Counted from the first letter of the stretch, positions 53,475 to 62,010 are shown. The stretch: DNA of 64,000 nt from CALARM01 sp964431735 (GCA_964431735.1 CAYSLJ010000005.1:1-64000), one strand, 5' to 3'. Numbers and translations: made by a program. The notes: generated by a model from the sequence alone, not told the origin.

Positions 53475-55907
53475 TTGATGAGAAAAAAAAATATAAAAGC
53501 TATTGTACTCATAAGTTTACTATTACTTTTAGTGCTGCTCATACTTATGTCTGTATCCATGATAACTATGAGCAGCAGTTTTCTATCTCTTGTAGGTAAC
53601 AGTGAAACCAGGAATAGAGCATTAATTTCTGCCTATGCAGGTATTGATTATGCTATATGTAAATTGAACAGAGACCCGGCCTGGGGTGTTAAAGATCTGG
53701 ATTTTATTCCTTCATCATCTATTCCGGTACCTGATTATCTTCCGGGATACAAAGTAGATACTAAGGCAGGAGCATATGCAGGTCTAACAGGAGCAGAATT
53801 TTTTATAACCTTCGGTAATTCCTATAATCCTTCTTCAACCTCTTTAAGTTCATACAGTTCATATTCAAAATATCACTCTGTAAATAATTTATTTAACACA
53901 TCTCCTGCAGGAGATGTGCCTCCCTATAGTGCAAAAATTATATCTATAGGGAAATGTGGCAATTCAGTAAAGGTAGTAAAAGCTTTTTTAACCCGTTCTG
54001 ATTTCTATCCCTATGCAATAAATTCGGAATCTTCACTTGTATTTGTAGAAGGTACTTATAATATAAAAGGAGATAATTCAACAGGCGATCAGGGTGACAT
54101 ATATTCTTCCTGGTCCGGTGACGATACTGACCAATTCAGTATAAGAGCAGATGGAGGTGTAAAGAAAATATCCTGCAACAATGGAATATTGCTTGGTAAA
54201 GGACCTATAAGTATTGCTCCAGGCAAACTCGATAATAACACCAGATCCAAGGAAAGATGTATTCCGGAATTATATCTCAGTAAGATTGACGTATCTGAGA
54301 TATTAGACAATGCCAGTAATCATGAATATGGAGCATATACTCAGATAAATCCGGGTATGGTAACAGTCAGAGAAATGCCTCCTCCGCCTCCCAATCCACC
54401 TCCTTCACCTTTAAGTTCAGAAGAAAGTAATCTTCTGAGTCAACTTCAGAGTAACTTAATAGCTGACGCAGCAGATGAAACCACTACAAACGGACCTCCT
54501 GTCAGTAAAAATGGTTCCAGTAATATTACAAAATACAGTAATCCTGAATATAGCAAGTTTGTAATAGACGGGGGAGGGACAGGATTTGAAACAGTAGCTG
54601 CTTTTGATACATCCCAAATGAGCAATCCATTAACAAGAGGTGTTATTAAACTTAATTCTGACATTTTTATTGGCAATGCCGGCATAGGTGATGGAGATAG
54701 AAGCCAGTATTTATATGATTCAACATTCATATCAAAGGCAAACAATCCTGGAGGTAATAATATATTCAGAATATTCCGCGACGGTTCGTCAGATCTTTTC
54801 AAAATGTATAAATATACCTATACCTATACATACACAATGGATCTTACTTATTATCCTCCTGAAGAAAATCCCATATATAAAACTGATCCGAATACAGGTA
54901 AACAATATATAGATGGATATACTCATGTAGATGCAAAATCTACCAGTTCTCATTCATCTATAAGTGACGGAGGTACAAACAGTCCCTACGCTCAGGAAAT
55001 AAATTATATTAAACTGGATCTCAACGGTCACAATATATACTCCAGATCCCATTTAATCCTTGGCGTTGAACTTATAGGAACAGGAAGGGTTATAGCAGAC
55101 GGGAAAATAGCCTGTCTTTTCGGAAAAAACAGCAATCAAATAACCTGTATAAGCAGAGATGACCTTGATGTAGAGCTTTCAAATAATTTCGTAGATTCAA
55201 ATAATAAAGGTTTTTATTATGCAGGAGATGATTTGAATATAAGGCCTATGAAATCAGACAGTCTCCTCGCATCAGGAACTGCAGGAAATCCCGGCGGTAC
55301 AAGGGAGATAATGCATTACCCCCCGGGATACAGACTCAATAACAGTGACGAAATAATAATAGGTAATTATAATTCCGGTACGAATGATTATGAAGGCAAC
55401 GGGATTAAAGCGGAAACGAAATCACACAAAGGTTATATTACTGTAACGGGCTGGGACTCTACAAATGGGAACAGCACTATTCTGGATGTGGCTATACAGA
55501 TGCGTCACAATAAAAGCCAGCAGATAGAAATTCCCGAATCGTCAAAAATTCTGGTACCTTCATCCGGTTCAGGTAATGCAGTAATCGTAGATCCTAACGA
55601 TATTGACATTACTGCTACAACAGGTATATCTACATCAATACTGAATACTATTTCATCACTTATTCAGGGGGAATTTAATACCGGTGATATACGTTACTAT
55701 AAAGCAGTTTTGCATTCAACTTCAGTTGCTTTAAACAGTTTTTCCAGTGATTATGGTTCCAATTATCAAAATGTAAGCCCCATAGACACAGGCTCTCAGG
55801 AAGGAGAAATATATTTAATCCAGAACAGCAATTATATGAAACATATTCTGAATATTGAAAGAACCAATTTTAAAGTTCGAAAGGTTTCATGTATAGAAAT
55901 GGAGTAA
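53475..55907 (+). CDS. Large PilX/GspK-like exported protein
   Basis: The 810-residue product starts with a basic N terminus and one long hydrophobic helix (IVLISLLLLLVLLILMSVSMI), followed by SETRNRALISAYAGIDYAICKL, the pattern of PilX N-terminal regions (no Gly|Phe site is present). The remaining ~740 residues are Ser/Asn/Gly-rich, with a proline-rich patch (MPPPPPNPPPSPLSSEE, about 300). They lack a recognised domain but look like extracellular beta-rich adhesin sequence. TTG 53475 or ATG 53478 follows AGGAGG. It may be a pilus-tip adhesin. Its stop is one base from the convergent BMC-T stop. Confidence 0.75.
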   Translation: MMRKKNIKAIVLISLLLLLVLLILMSVSMITMSSSFLSLVGNSETRNRALISAYAGIDYAICKLNRDPAWGVKDLDFIPSSSIPVPDYLPGYKVDTKAGAYAGLTGAEFFITFGNSYNPSSTSLSSYSSYSKYHSVNNLFNTSPAGDVPPYSAKIISIGKCGNSVKVVKAFLTRSDFYPYAINSESSLVFVEGTYNIKGDNSTGDQGDIYSSWSGDDTDQFSIRADGGVKKISCNNGILLGKGPISIAPGKLDNNTRSKERCIPELYLSKIDVSEILDNASNHEYGAYTQINPGMVTVREMPPPPPNPPPSPLSSEESNLLSQLQSNLIADAADETTTNGPPVSKNGSSNITKYSNPEYSKFVIDGGGTGFETVAAFDTSQMSNPLTRGVIKLNSDIFIGNAGIGDGDRSQYLYDSTFISKANNPGGNNIFRIFRDGSSDLFKMYKYTYTYTYTMDLTYYPPEENPIYKTDPNTGKQYIDGYTHVDAKSTSSHSSISDGGTNSPYAQEINYIKLDLNGHNIYSRSHLILGVELIGTGRVIADGKIACLFGKNSNQITCISRDDLDVELSNNFVDSNNKGFYYAGDDLNIRPMKSDSLLASGTAGNPGGTREIMHYPPGYRLNNSDEIIIGNYNSGTNDYEGNGIKAETKSHKGYITVTGWDSTNGNSTILDVAIQMRHNKSQQIEIPESSKILVPSSGSGNAVIVDPNDIDITATTGISTSILNTISSLIQGEFNTGDIRYYKAVLHSTSVALNSFSSDYGSNYQNVSPIDTGSQEGEIYLIQNSNYMKHILNIERTNFKVRKVSCIEME

Positions 55908-55908
55908 T

Positions 55909-56460
55909 TTAACTCCACAATCTTTCCCTTATACTGTAATGGGGATACGGAATTACAACACTTTCGGCTATCATATCTTCCTGAGTTGCATTCTCCAGAG
56001 CTGCTTTTACTGCAGACTGAACAGCTCCCACATCACCTGTAAGGAAGACAAAACCTTTCCCGCCTAAACCGCGGGCAATTCTTATTTCTATTAATTTTAC
56101 CGTAGCTGCCTTTACCGCCGCATCTGCCGATGTTATGGCAGACACGATGGAATAGGTTTCAATAACTCCCAGCGACTGTATTTCCGGAACATCTACAGCA
56201 GCTGACATGGCAGGAATTACTTCACGATGAATATTTGGAATAACAGTGCTGTTAATCCAGAAACGGCCTGCTATCTCACGTCCCGCTTTAACCGAAGTTT
56301 CCACAGCCCCCACATCACCGGAGATAATAATCACATATTTTCCCGGGCACAGAGGTGCAGAAATAACCATATTTACAGTAGCTGCCTTCATCATGGCATC
56401 CCAGGCGTTAATTCCTCTGGCCACACTGTTAAATTCTATTATTCCTATTGCATTATTCAT
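55909..56460 (-). CDS. pduT: PduT-like BMC-T shell protein with conserved Cys38
   Basis: Two BMC domains in 183 residues (1-90 and 95-180) make a pseudohexameric trimer. The sequence follows PduT closely: AIGIIEFNSVARGINAWDAM, LCPGKYVIIISGDVGAV, NIHREVIPAMS, then GVIETYSIVSAITSADAAVK. Residue 38 is the Cys of CPGK, which in PduT binds a [4Fe-4S] cluster at the threefold axis. It would pass electrons across the shell, matching the adjacent PduS-like gene. No strong ribosome site is seen before the ATG at 56460. Confidence 0.94.
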   Translation of the reverse strand: MNNAIGIIEFNSVARGINAWDAMMKAATVNMVISAPLCPGKYVIIISGDVGAVETSVKAGREIAGRFWINSTVIPNIHREVIPAMSAAVDVPEIQSLGVIETYSIVSAITSADAAVKAATVKLIEIRIARGLGGKGFVFLTGDVGAVQSAVKAALENATQEDMIAESVVIPYPHYSIRERLWS

Positions 56461-56480
56461 TGTTAGCTGTCAGCTTTCAA

Positions 56481-56652
56481 TCGTGACGCGTGACGCGTGA
56501 CGCGTGACGCATGACGTGTGGCAGGTAATACCTGATCCTTATCGAAAAGCTACCTTTCCTGTATAATAATCGTGACGCGTGACGCGTGACGCGTGACGCG
56601 TGGCAGGTAATACCTGATCCTTATCGAAAAGCTACCTTTCCTGTATAATAAT
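56481..56652. repeat. Tandem duplication of a GTGACGC array plus the pduS 3' end
   Basis: Unit 1 (56481-56569) and unit 2 (56570-about 56651) are near-identical: each has a GTGACGC array followed by TGGCAGGTAATACCTGATCC and the last codons of the pduS-like gene. Unit 1 has one more heptad, so it is 7 bp longer. The copy in unit 2 is the functional gene end. Confidence 0.93.
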
Positions 56653-57966
56653 TGAATTTTTTGTAATTTCCTTAATTACACCCGATATACTTGCATGATA
56701 GCGGGCTCCGATAGAACCTTCCGGAATTTCGGCAATCACGTCTCCTCTGCTGACTTTATCCCCTGTCTTCACTACAGGGAGCGAAGGGGCTCCTATATGC
56801 TGTTTTAACGGTATAATAACCTTTGAAGGAACATAAGTTAAATCAGAGAAAGGAGCGTCATGGTCAAGCCTTAACAGATCCAGCTGAGATAATATTCTCT
56901 TTACCGGCAACTTGTGTTCTTCCCTGAGATTATTTGGCAAAAGATCTTTATTTCTGTGAGGATTTTTTATTCCCCTTCCGAACATATCTTTTTTCAGTTC
57001 CATAAAAACCTTTTTAGGTGACAGTCCCATAAAACATGCTATTTCACAGACTGAACATTCGACACATAAAAAAGCCTGTGTATGATCTTTAACGGGCATA
57101 CCTAAAAATATATTCTTCATAACCTTATGAGGTTTAAGGCAATGGCCGAGCATATGTCTCGGACACATATCCGTACAGACCCTGCAGGAACAGCACACTT
57201 CTGCAGCAAGTCTTTTTACCGTTTTCTGTTTTTCTGACATATGAAGGGCAAGTTTATGGTAAGACGAAAGAACTATAAGGCCGCTCGTAGTTTTGGTAAC
57301 AGGAATGTCAATATCTTCTATGAGCTTTCCCATCATAGGGCCACCTGAAACTACAACAAAATCTTTCACTGTCGCCCCTCCTGCAACAGCTATAGCATCT
57401 CTTACGGAAGTTCCTACAGGAAGTCTGACAGTAACAGGTTTTTCAACCTCTCCCGTAATAGTAAGAGGTCTGTCTGTTACAGGCAGGCCTTTCATGGAAT
57501 CCGACACATTCAGCAGGGTATTTACATTATTTACAACCACCCCGACTTCAAGTGGGATACCGCCTTCCGGAACTATTCTTCCCGTAACGTCATAAACCAG
57601 AACATGTTCATCACCGGCAGGATAATAATTTTTCAGCAGGTGAATGGCAATGGGGACAGAAAATTCAGCAGTTTTCAGTACATTTTCGATAGATGAAATA
57701 GCTTTCTTATATTTTCCTTTAATCCCTACAATGCCTCTCGAAGCACCTGTAGCGATACAGGCAAGTTCAAGTCCTTCCAGGAGTTTTTCCGGTTCTCTGG
57801 CAGCCAGCTGCTGATCTACCCTGAGAAGTGGTTCGCACTCTGCTGCATTAACTATTACGGTATCAACACAGGCATTATATTTTACATAGGTCGGGAAACC
57901 TGCCCCTCCGGATCCGACAATACCTGCTTCTCTTACTGATTTTTTTATTTCTTCGGGAGTATACAA
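56632..57966 (-). CDS. pduS: PduS/RnfC-like flavin and Fe-S electron-transfer protein
   Basis: The 444-residue protein starts with the flavin/NADH-binding part (GIVGSGGAGFPTYVKY, 16-30; NAAECEPLL), then an SLBB-type region (about 165-210) and two ferredoxin-like clusters: CxxCxxCxxxCP at 258-268 and CxxCxxCxxxC at 301-311 (last followed by Phe). A sandwich barrel closes the protein (375-444). PduS oxidises NADH or reduces cobalamin and partners PduT. With no B12-dependent enzyme or alcohol dehydrogenase nearby, its role here is probably NAD+ recycling. TTG 57966 follows AAAGGTGA. Confidence 0.93.
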   Translation of the reverse strand: MYTPEEIKKSVREAGIVGSGGAGFPTYVKYNACVDTVIVNAAECEPLLRVDQQLAAREPEKLLEGLELACIATGASRGIVGIKGKYKKAISSIENVLKTAEFSVPIAIHLLKNYYPAGDEHVLVYDVTGRIVPEGGIPLEVGVVVNNVNTLLNVSDSMKGLPVTDRPLTITGEVEKPVTVRLPVGTSVRDAIAVAGGATVKDFVVVSGGPMMGKLIEDIDIPVTKTTSGLIVLSSYHKLALHMSEKQKTVKRLAAEVCCSCRVCTDMCPRHMLGHCLKPHKVMKNIFLGMPVKDHTQAFLCVECSVCEIACFMGLSPKKVFMELKKDMFGRGIKNPHRNKDLLPNNLREEHKLPVKRILSQLDLLRLDHDAPFSDLTYVPSKVIIPLKQHIGAPSLPVVKTGDKVSRGDVIAEIPEGSIGARYHASISGVIKEITKNSIIIQER

Positions 57967-57978
57967 AAGATCTCACCT

Positions 57979-58056
57979 TTAAGAAGTGAATAGTGAATGG
58001 TGAATAGTGAATAGAAGGAATATACCTTTTCACTTTTCACTTTTCACTTTTCACCA
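57979..58056. repeat. Convergent GTGAAWA hairpin array
   Basis: Four GTGAATA/GTGAATG units face four TTTTCAC units between the aldehyde dehydrogenase and pduS-like genes, able to form a stem of more than 20 bp with mismatches. Confidence 0.85.
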
Positions 58057-59475
58057 TTATATAATCCTAAAATAATCTACTAAAGTGCACCTTCTCTGTC
58101 TTGTAAAGGTTCTTGCAGAAGTAATTCCTTCTCCTGTAGGAGAGGCTATTGTAAAGGTAGTATATCCTTCTCCTCCCATACCGAGTCCTGCGTAAGTAGG
58201 AGCATTTTTCACAAATATTGTCGTATTTACGACAGATGCCATAAGGCTCAGATGTTCCACATCTCTGGAATGCATTGCAGATGTATGGTAAAAACCATGT
58301 TCTGCCTTTATTGACCAGGAAAGGGCATCATCGAAAGAATCAAATCTGGAAAAAGGAATTACAGGCATAAGCTGTTCCATCATTACAAGAGGATGAGATG
58401 GCGAAACTTCTGCAATTAAAATTTTTGTATCTTCAGGTACTCTGAGACCGATAGAGTTTGCTATTACGGAAGCATTTCTTCCTACAAATTTTCTGTTCGG
58501 CACAGGGAAACCGTGGTGGTCTTTCCCTGAAACTATCTGTTCCATAAGTTTCTCTAAATCTCTGGAACTCAGTTCAAAGGCTCCCTGACGGCACATTTCC
58601 GATTTCAAATGATCTGCTATCTTTTTTAAGGCAAAAATCTCTTTTTCCGCAATACATACAATATTATTATCGAGACCTGCACCGAGAATTATATCTCTTG
58701 CCGCTGCAGGTATATCAGCAGATTCATCTACCAGTACGGGAGGGTTACCGGGGCCTGCTGCTATAACCTTTTTCCCCGATTTCATTGCAAGGTCAACCAC
58801 TGCAGGTCCTCCTGTGACAACAAGAAGTCTTACTTTCGGATGTTTCATAAGAGTCTGGCTTGCTTCTATAGAAGGTTCCGTCACTGTTGTAACGATATCG
58901 ACAGGCCCTCCGACAGATTGTATGGCGCCATTGATCAGTTCCACAGCTTTCTGGCTCACACCTTTTGCTGCAGGGTGAGGACCGAATACGACGGAATTAC
59001 CTGCAGAAATCATACTTATACTGTTATTTATTATAGTTTCTGTCGAATTGGTGGAAGGTGTTATACTGCCTATAAGTCCGTAAGGAGCCATTTCCACAAG
59101 AGCGAGACCTCTGTCTCCCGTATAGGCAGTAGAAGAAAGATCTTCCACACCGGGAGTCTTATCTATGGCAAGGAGATTTTTATTTATCTTATGGTCTACC
59201 CTTCCCATACCTGTTTCAGCGACGGCAGCTTCTGCCATGAATTTAACATGGGTTCTCATGACTCTTCTTATCTGTTCAATGATTTCTTTTCTTTTCATCA
59301 CACCGAGTTTAACAAGTTCTTTCTGGGCATTATAGGCTGCATCTATGGCATTATCCATATTATCATATATACCTGTTCCCGTATGTTTATTGCCAGAGCT
59401 TACCACTTTACTATCAGTAAGCTTTTTCAGAACTTCTTCAATTATGAAATTTACTTCTTTAGGATCAAGTTTCAT
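58057..59475 (-). CDS. BMC CoA-acylating aldehyde dehydrogenase (PduP/EutE-like)
   Basis: From ATG 59475 (AGAGGAG eight bases upstream; ATG 59496 lacks a site) the protein has 472 residues. It opens with an encapsulation-type helix (LDPKEVNFIIEEVLKKL). Family blocks include MAPYGLIGSITPSTN, GNSVVFGPHPAAKG, VTGGPAVVDLAMKSGKKVIAAGPGN and the nucleophile in NNIVCIAEKE (about Cys274). It converts acetaldehyde plus CoA and NAD+ to acetyl-CoA, the step after DeoC. EutE and PduP specificities cannot be told apart here. Confidence 0.95.
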   Translation of the reverse strand: MKLDPKEVNFIIEEVLKKLTDSKVVSSGNKHTGTGIYDNMDNAIDAAYNAQKELVKLGVMKRKEIIEQIRRVMRTHVKFMAEAAVAETGMGRVDHKINKNLLAIDKTPGVEDLSSTAYTGDRGLALVEMAPYGLIGSITPSTNSTETIINNSISMISAGNSVVFGPHPAAKGVSQKAVELINGAIQSVGGPVDIVTTVTEPSIEASQTLMKHPKVRLLVVTGGPAVVDLAMKSGKKVIAAGPGNPPVLVDESADIPAAARDIILGAGLDNNIVCIAEKEIFALKKIADHLKSEMCRQGAFELSSRDLEKLMEQIVSGKDHHGFPVPNRKFVGRNASVIANSIGLRVPEDTKILIAEVSPSHPLVMMEQLMPVIPFSRFDSFDDALSWSIKAEHGFYHTSAMHSRDVEHLSLMASVVNTTIFVKNAPTYAGLGMGGEGYTTFTIASPTGEGITSARTFTRQRRCTLVDYFRII

Positions 59476-59506
59476 AATAATATTAGCTCCTCTCATTGGT
59501 TATACG

Positions 59507-59544
59507 AATCGTGACGCGTAACGCGTGACGCGTAACGCGAGGAC
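59507..59544. repeat. GTRACGC array upstream of the aldehyde dehydrogenase
   Basis: Four units ending in GAGGACTG lie about 30 bases before the start codon, so they would be in the leader or between cistrons. Confidence 0.9.
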
Positions 59545-59634
59545 TGTCAATATAAAATTTACAGTTTAAATTTTTAGAGAAAGGTAAGAGTTAAAAATTG
59601 CAAATCCTTACTCTATAAATAATCCTTTAAAAGT

Positions 59635-60420
59635 CTAAACTCTAAACTTTATTTCTATATTTTTTTCTTTTGCAATATCTCTTGCCAGAGGGGTTATTAT
59701 AGAATTACCGGACACTTCCATAACATTTTTTCCTGTCATGGCGAAGGAAAGAATATCTTCTTTTGTAACAACTTCTTTTCCTTTTTTCTGCTGCCTTACA
59801 GGCTCAGAAACTGTAAATTCACTTTCCACTGACATTTTAAGAGACGAAAGATTTATAAAGTTAATTCCCCAAGAAGCAAGTCTTTTGCCATAGTTTGTGA
59901 TAAAATCATAAAAAGCAGAAGGTCCTTCAGACAGACCTGCAGATTTTATCATCTGACAGTCGTGACTGAAACCGTCTCTTACAATTACAATCTTTATCCC
60001 TCTCTGAAGTGCTTCCAGAACAATCCACTCTACAGTCATCTGAGGTGTAATATTGGCGACACGACTGAGATTATATATGGAGAACACAGGAACAAGAACG
60101 AATTTTACATCTGCAAATAGTTCAGCACATACTCTATTTACCTGATTGCACATATAAAATTCCACAGAATTTTTGTCGAACTGTTTTTCTACCATATCCT
60201 GGTCTTTTCCGTCTGCCACAAGAACTGTTCTGAAACCATGACATGAAGAGAGTTCCCGGACTTCTGCACAGGTTTTCTCCCATGTTACCGGTTCATAAGA
60301 CAGAGGTACAAGGACTGATGGTAAAGAAGTAGATAAAGGTGCTTTATCTTTTTTCTCAAGCCGTTTCAGTACTTCCTTTGTAATTTCTTCTATTAAATTA
60401 TTTAAATAATCTACATCCAT
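59635..60420 (-). CDS. BMC-associated flavoprotein-like protein
   Basis: The 261-residue protein has an N-terminal amphipathic helix (MDVDYLNNLIEEITKEVLKRL) like the other cargo. The middle (about 45-185) matches the N-terminal domain of the local DeoC: VLVPVFSIYNLSRVANI against VIVPILTMSDAFKISSL, and LEALQRGIKIVIVRDG against LQALYMGKKVVCAPDG. The pattern recalls the flavoprotein/PPC-decarboxylase fold. A C-terminal domain of about 50 residues (VTKEDILSFAMTGKNVMEVSGNSIITPLARDIAKEKNIEIKF) resembles the small motif near EutJ/EutQ-type BMC proteins and is absent from DeoC. Function is unknown; FMN binding is possible. Confidence 0.8.
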   Translation of the reverse strand: MDVDYLNNLIEEITKEVLKRLEKKDKAPLSTSLPSVLVPLSYEPVTWEKTCAEVRELSSCHGFRTVLVADGKDQDMVEKQFDKNSVEFYMCNQVNRVCAELFADVKFVLVPVFSIYNLSRVANITPQMTVEWIVLEALQRGIKIVIVRDGFSHDCQMIKSAGLSEGPSAFYDFITNYGKRLASWGINFINLSSLKMSVESEFTVSEPVRQQKKGKEVVTKEDILSFAMTGKNVMEVSGNSIITPLARDIAKEKNIEIKFRV

Positions 60421-60434
60421 AATGTATCAATAAA

Positions 60435-60473
60435 ATTCGCAACGCGTCACGCGTCACGCGTCACGCGTCACGA
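60435..60473. repeat. GTGACGC array between flavoprotein-like and BMC-H genes
   Basis: Five units, written on the plus strand as GCGTCAC, end in GATCC directly before the BMC-H stop. Confidence 0.9.
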
Positions 60474-60481
60474 TCCTTTTA

Positions 60482-60823
60482 TTATAAATTGGCTTTCTTC
60501 TTCTTTTCACCTTCGCCTTCAGCCGGTGTATCACCTCTATATTTAATAGGGAGAACATCATCAAGGTCCGGATGAGGTCTTGGAATAACATGAACAGATA
60601 CCAGTTCTCCAACCTTTCTTGCTGCTGCAGCTCCTGCGTCTGTAGCTGCTCTTACTGCTGCCACGTCTCCTCTTACGAGGGCAGTAACGAAACCGCCTCC
60701 TATTTTTTCATAGGCTACAAGTTTCACATTGGCAGCTTTTACCATAGCATCAGATGCCTCTATCATGGCAACAAGTCCTTTAGTTTCAATCATTCCGAGT
60801 GCTTCTAAATTCAGGGTAGTCAC
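60482..60823 (-). CDS. BMC-H hexameric shell protein with charged tail
   Basis: A 113-residue protein with one BMC domain (ALGMIETKGLVAMIEASDAM, LVRGDVAAVRAATDAGAAAA, SVHVIPRPHPDLD) plus about 20 extra C-terminal residues rich in Glu and Lys (EGEGEKKKKANL). The annotated GTG at 60823 overlaps the AAAGGGGG ribosome site, so the true start could be a few codons later; no ATG is available before the domain. The tail is exposed on one face and could recruit cargo. Confidence 0.95.
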   Translation of the reverse strand: MTTLNLEALGMIETKGLVAMIEASDAMVKAANVKLVAYEKIGGGFVTALVRGDVAAVRAATDAGAAAARKVGELVSVHVIPRPHPDLDDVLPIKYRGDTPAEGEGEKKKKANL

Positions 60824-60835
60824 CCCCTTTCATAA

Positions 60836-60863
60836 TTAGCTATCAGCTATCAGCTATCAGCTT
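60836..60863. repeat. AGCTATC heptad array
   Basis: About 3.8 units, upstream of the BMC-H gene, of the same class as 2110-2136. Confidence 0.85.
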
Positions 60864-60929
60864 TAAAATTTAAGGCAATTTCTTAATTTATATTTTCTTA
60901 AAAACAATAAGATTTCAGTTCACCCTATA

Positions 60930-61041
60930 TTACTATGGTGAGCATAAATAATACATATTTGTTCTCGTGACGCGTAACGCGTAACGCGTAACGCGTGACG
61001 GGAGGAAGACTCTTATTACATGCTTATGCTCAGGTCAGTAA
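60930..61041. mobile_element. 112-bp MITE-like element overlapping the pduL 3' end
   Basis: Second full copy of the element at 21075-21179: ends TTACTATGGTGAGCATAA and the complement of TTACTGACCTGAGCATAA, with a five-unit GTRACGC core (60964-61006). The right terminal repeat supplies the last codons and the TGA stop of pduL (61030-61041). Confidence 0.8.
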
Positions 61042-61674
61042 TATCTCTACGACATCACCATTTTTGACAAAACCTGCATTTGCTTCATCAATATCTATAT
61101 GCATTTCCAGGCTGTACTGACTGTTGACCCTTACGAGAACCCTGTCAAAAATAATCCCTCTGTCACCGGAAGTTTTTACCTTTACATACTGTTTATCGGA
61201 AAGGCCAAATTTCGCGGCATCATCAGGGGTCATATGTATATGTCGCCATGCACATATTACTCCTTCTTTAATCGTAACAGAGCCTTTCGGGCCCACAATG
61301 GAAATACCGGGACTTCCGGCAGTATCGCCGGAATCTCTCACAGGAGGCTTCAATCCCAGTTCAAAACCGTCTGTCATGGAAATCTCTACCTGTGTTTTTG
61401 ACCTTTCAGGCCCCAGAATTCTCACCTTTGTTTTAACTCCTGCAGGGCCTGCGAGAGTTACCATATCTTCTGCGGCATACTGACCGGGCTGGGACAGATC
61501 TTTAAATTTTTTCAGTTGATACCCTTCACCGAATAAAATATCTAGATCCTTTCGTGACACATGAATATGTCTGTTAGAAACACCGACAGAGATCTTATTT
61601 GTTCCCGGCTCTTTATTTCCCATATATTTTTTCACAACCTCTTCCACAACTGACTGAATGAATTGTGCATCCAT
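61030..61674 (-). CDS. pduL: Phosphate propanoyl/acetyltransferase PduL
   Basis: The 214-residue protein has an N-terminal encapsulation helix (DAQFIQSVVEEVVKKYMG), then the two PduL domains: VGVSNRHIHVSRKDLDILFG with the zinc-binding His residues, VRILGPERSKTQVEIS, and ICAWRHIHMTPDDAAKFGL with the second His pair. It turns acetyl-CoA into acetyl-phosphate, freeing CoA inside the shell. The ATG at 61674 has AGAGGGA upstream. The last three residues and stop are supplied by a small repeat element. Confidence 0.97.
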   Translation of the reverse strand: MDAQFIQSVVEEVVKKYMGNKEPGTNKISVGVSNRHIHVSRKDLDILFGEGYQLKKFKDLSQPGQYAAEDMVTLAGPAGVKTKVRILGPERSKTQVEISMTDGFELGLKPPVRDSGDTAGSPGISIVGPKGSVTIKEGVICAWRHIHMTPDDAAKFGLSDKQYVKVKTSGDRGIIFDRVLVRVNSQYSLEMHIDIDEANAGFVKNGDVVEILLT

Positions 61675-61692
61675 AAAAAATCCCTCTGAATT

Positions 61693-61860
61693 ATCGTGAC
61701 GCGTGACGCGTAACGCGTGACGCGAGGATTCCGTATAACCTGTTAAAAAAATTTTAACCGGAACAAAAATCTTAAATTACTTTAAATTATAGTTAGTTTC
61801 ATAACTTATTAGAAATTAAGTGCTTCGTGACGCGTAACGCGTGACGCGTGACGCGAGGAT
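61693..61860. repeat. Two GTRACGC arrays upstream of pduL
   Basis: Arrays of four units each at 61693-61728 and 61824-61860 share the trailing word GCGAGGATT but not the sequence before them. Confidence 0.9.
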
Positions 61861-62010
61861 TATCTGTAATTTGTTGTGAACTACACTATAATAAAGATAA
61901 TTCTATAAATTTCAGGCTTTTCCTGCTCAGCTTATAACAGGTAAGAAAAATGTATTTTTTTACCGCTCCTTAGGGTCTGTAAAAAATAACTCCATCATAC
62001 TTACAGTCTA

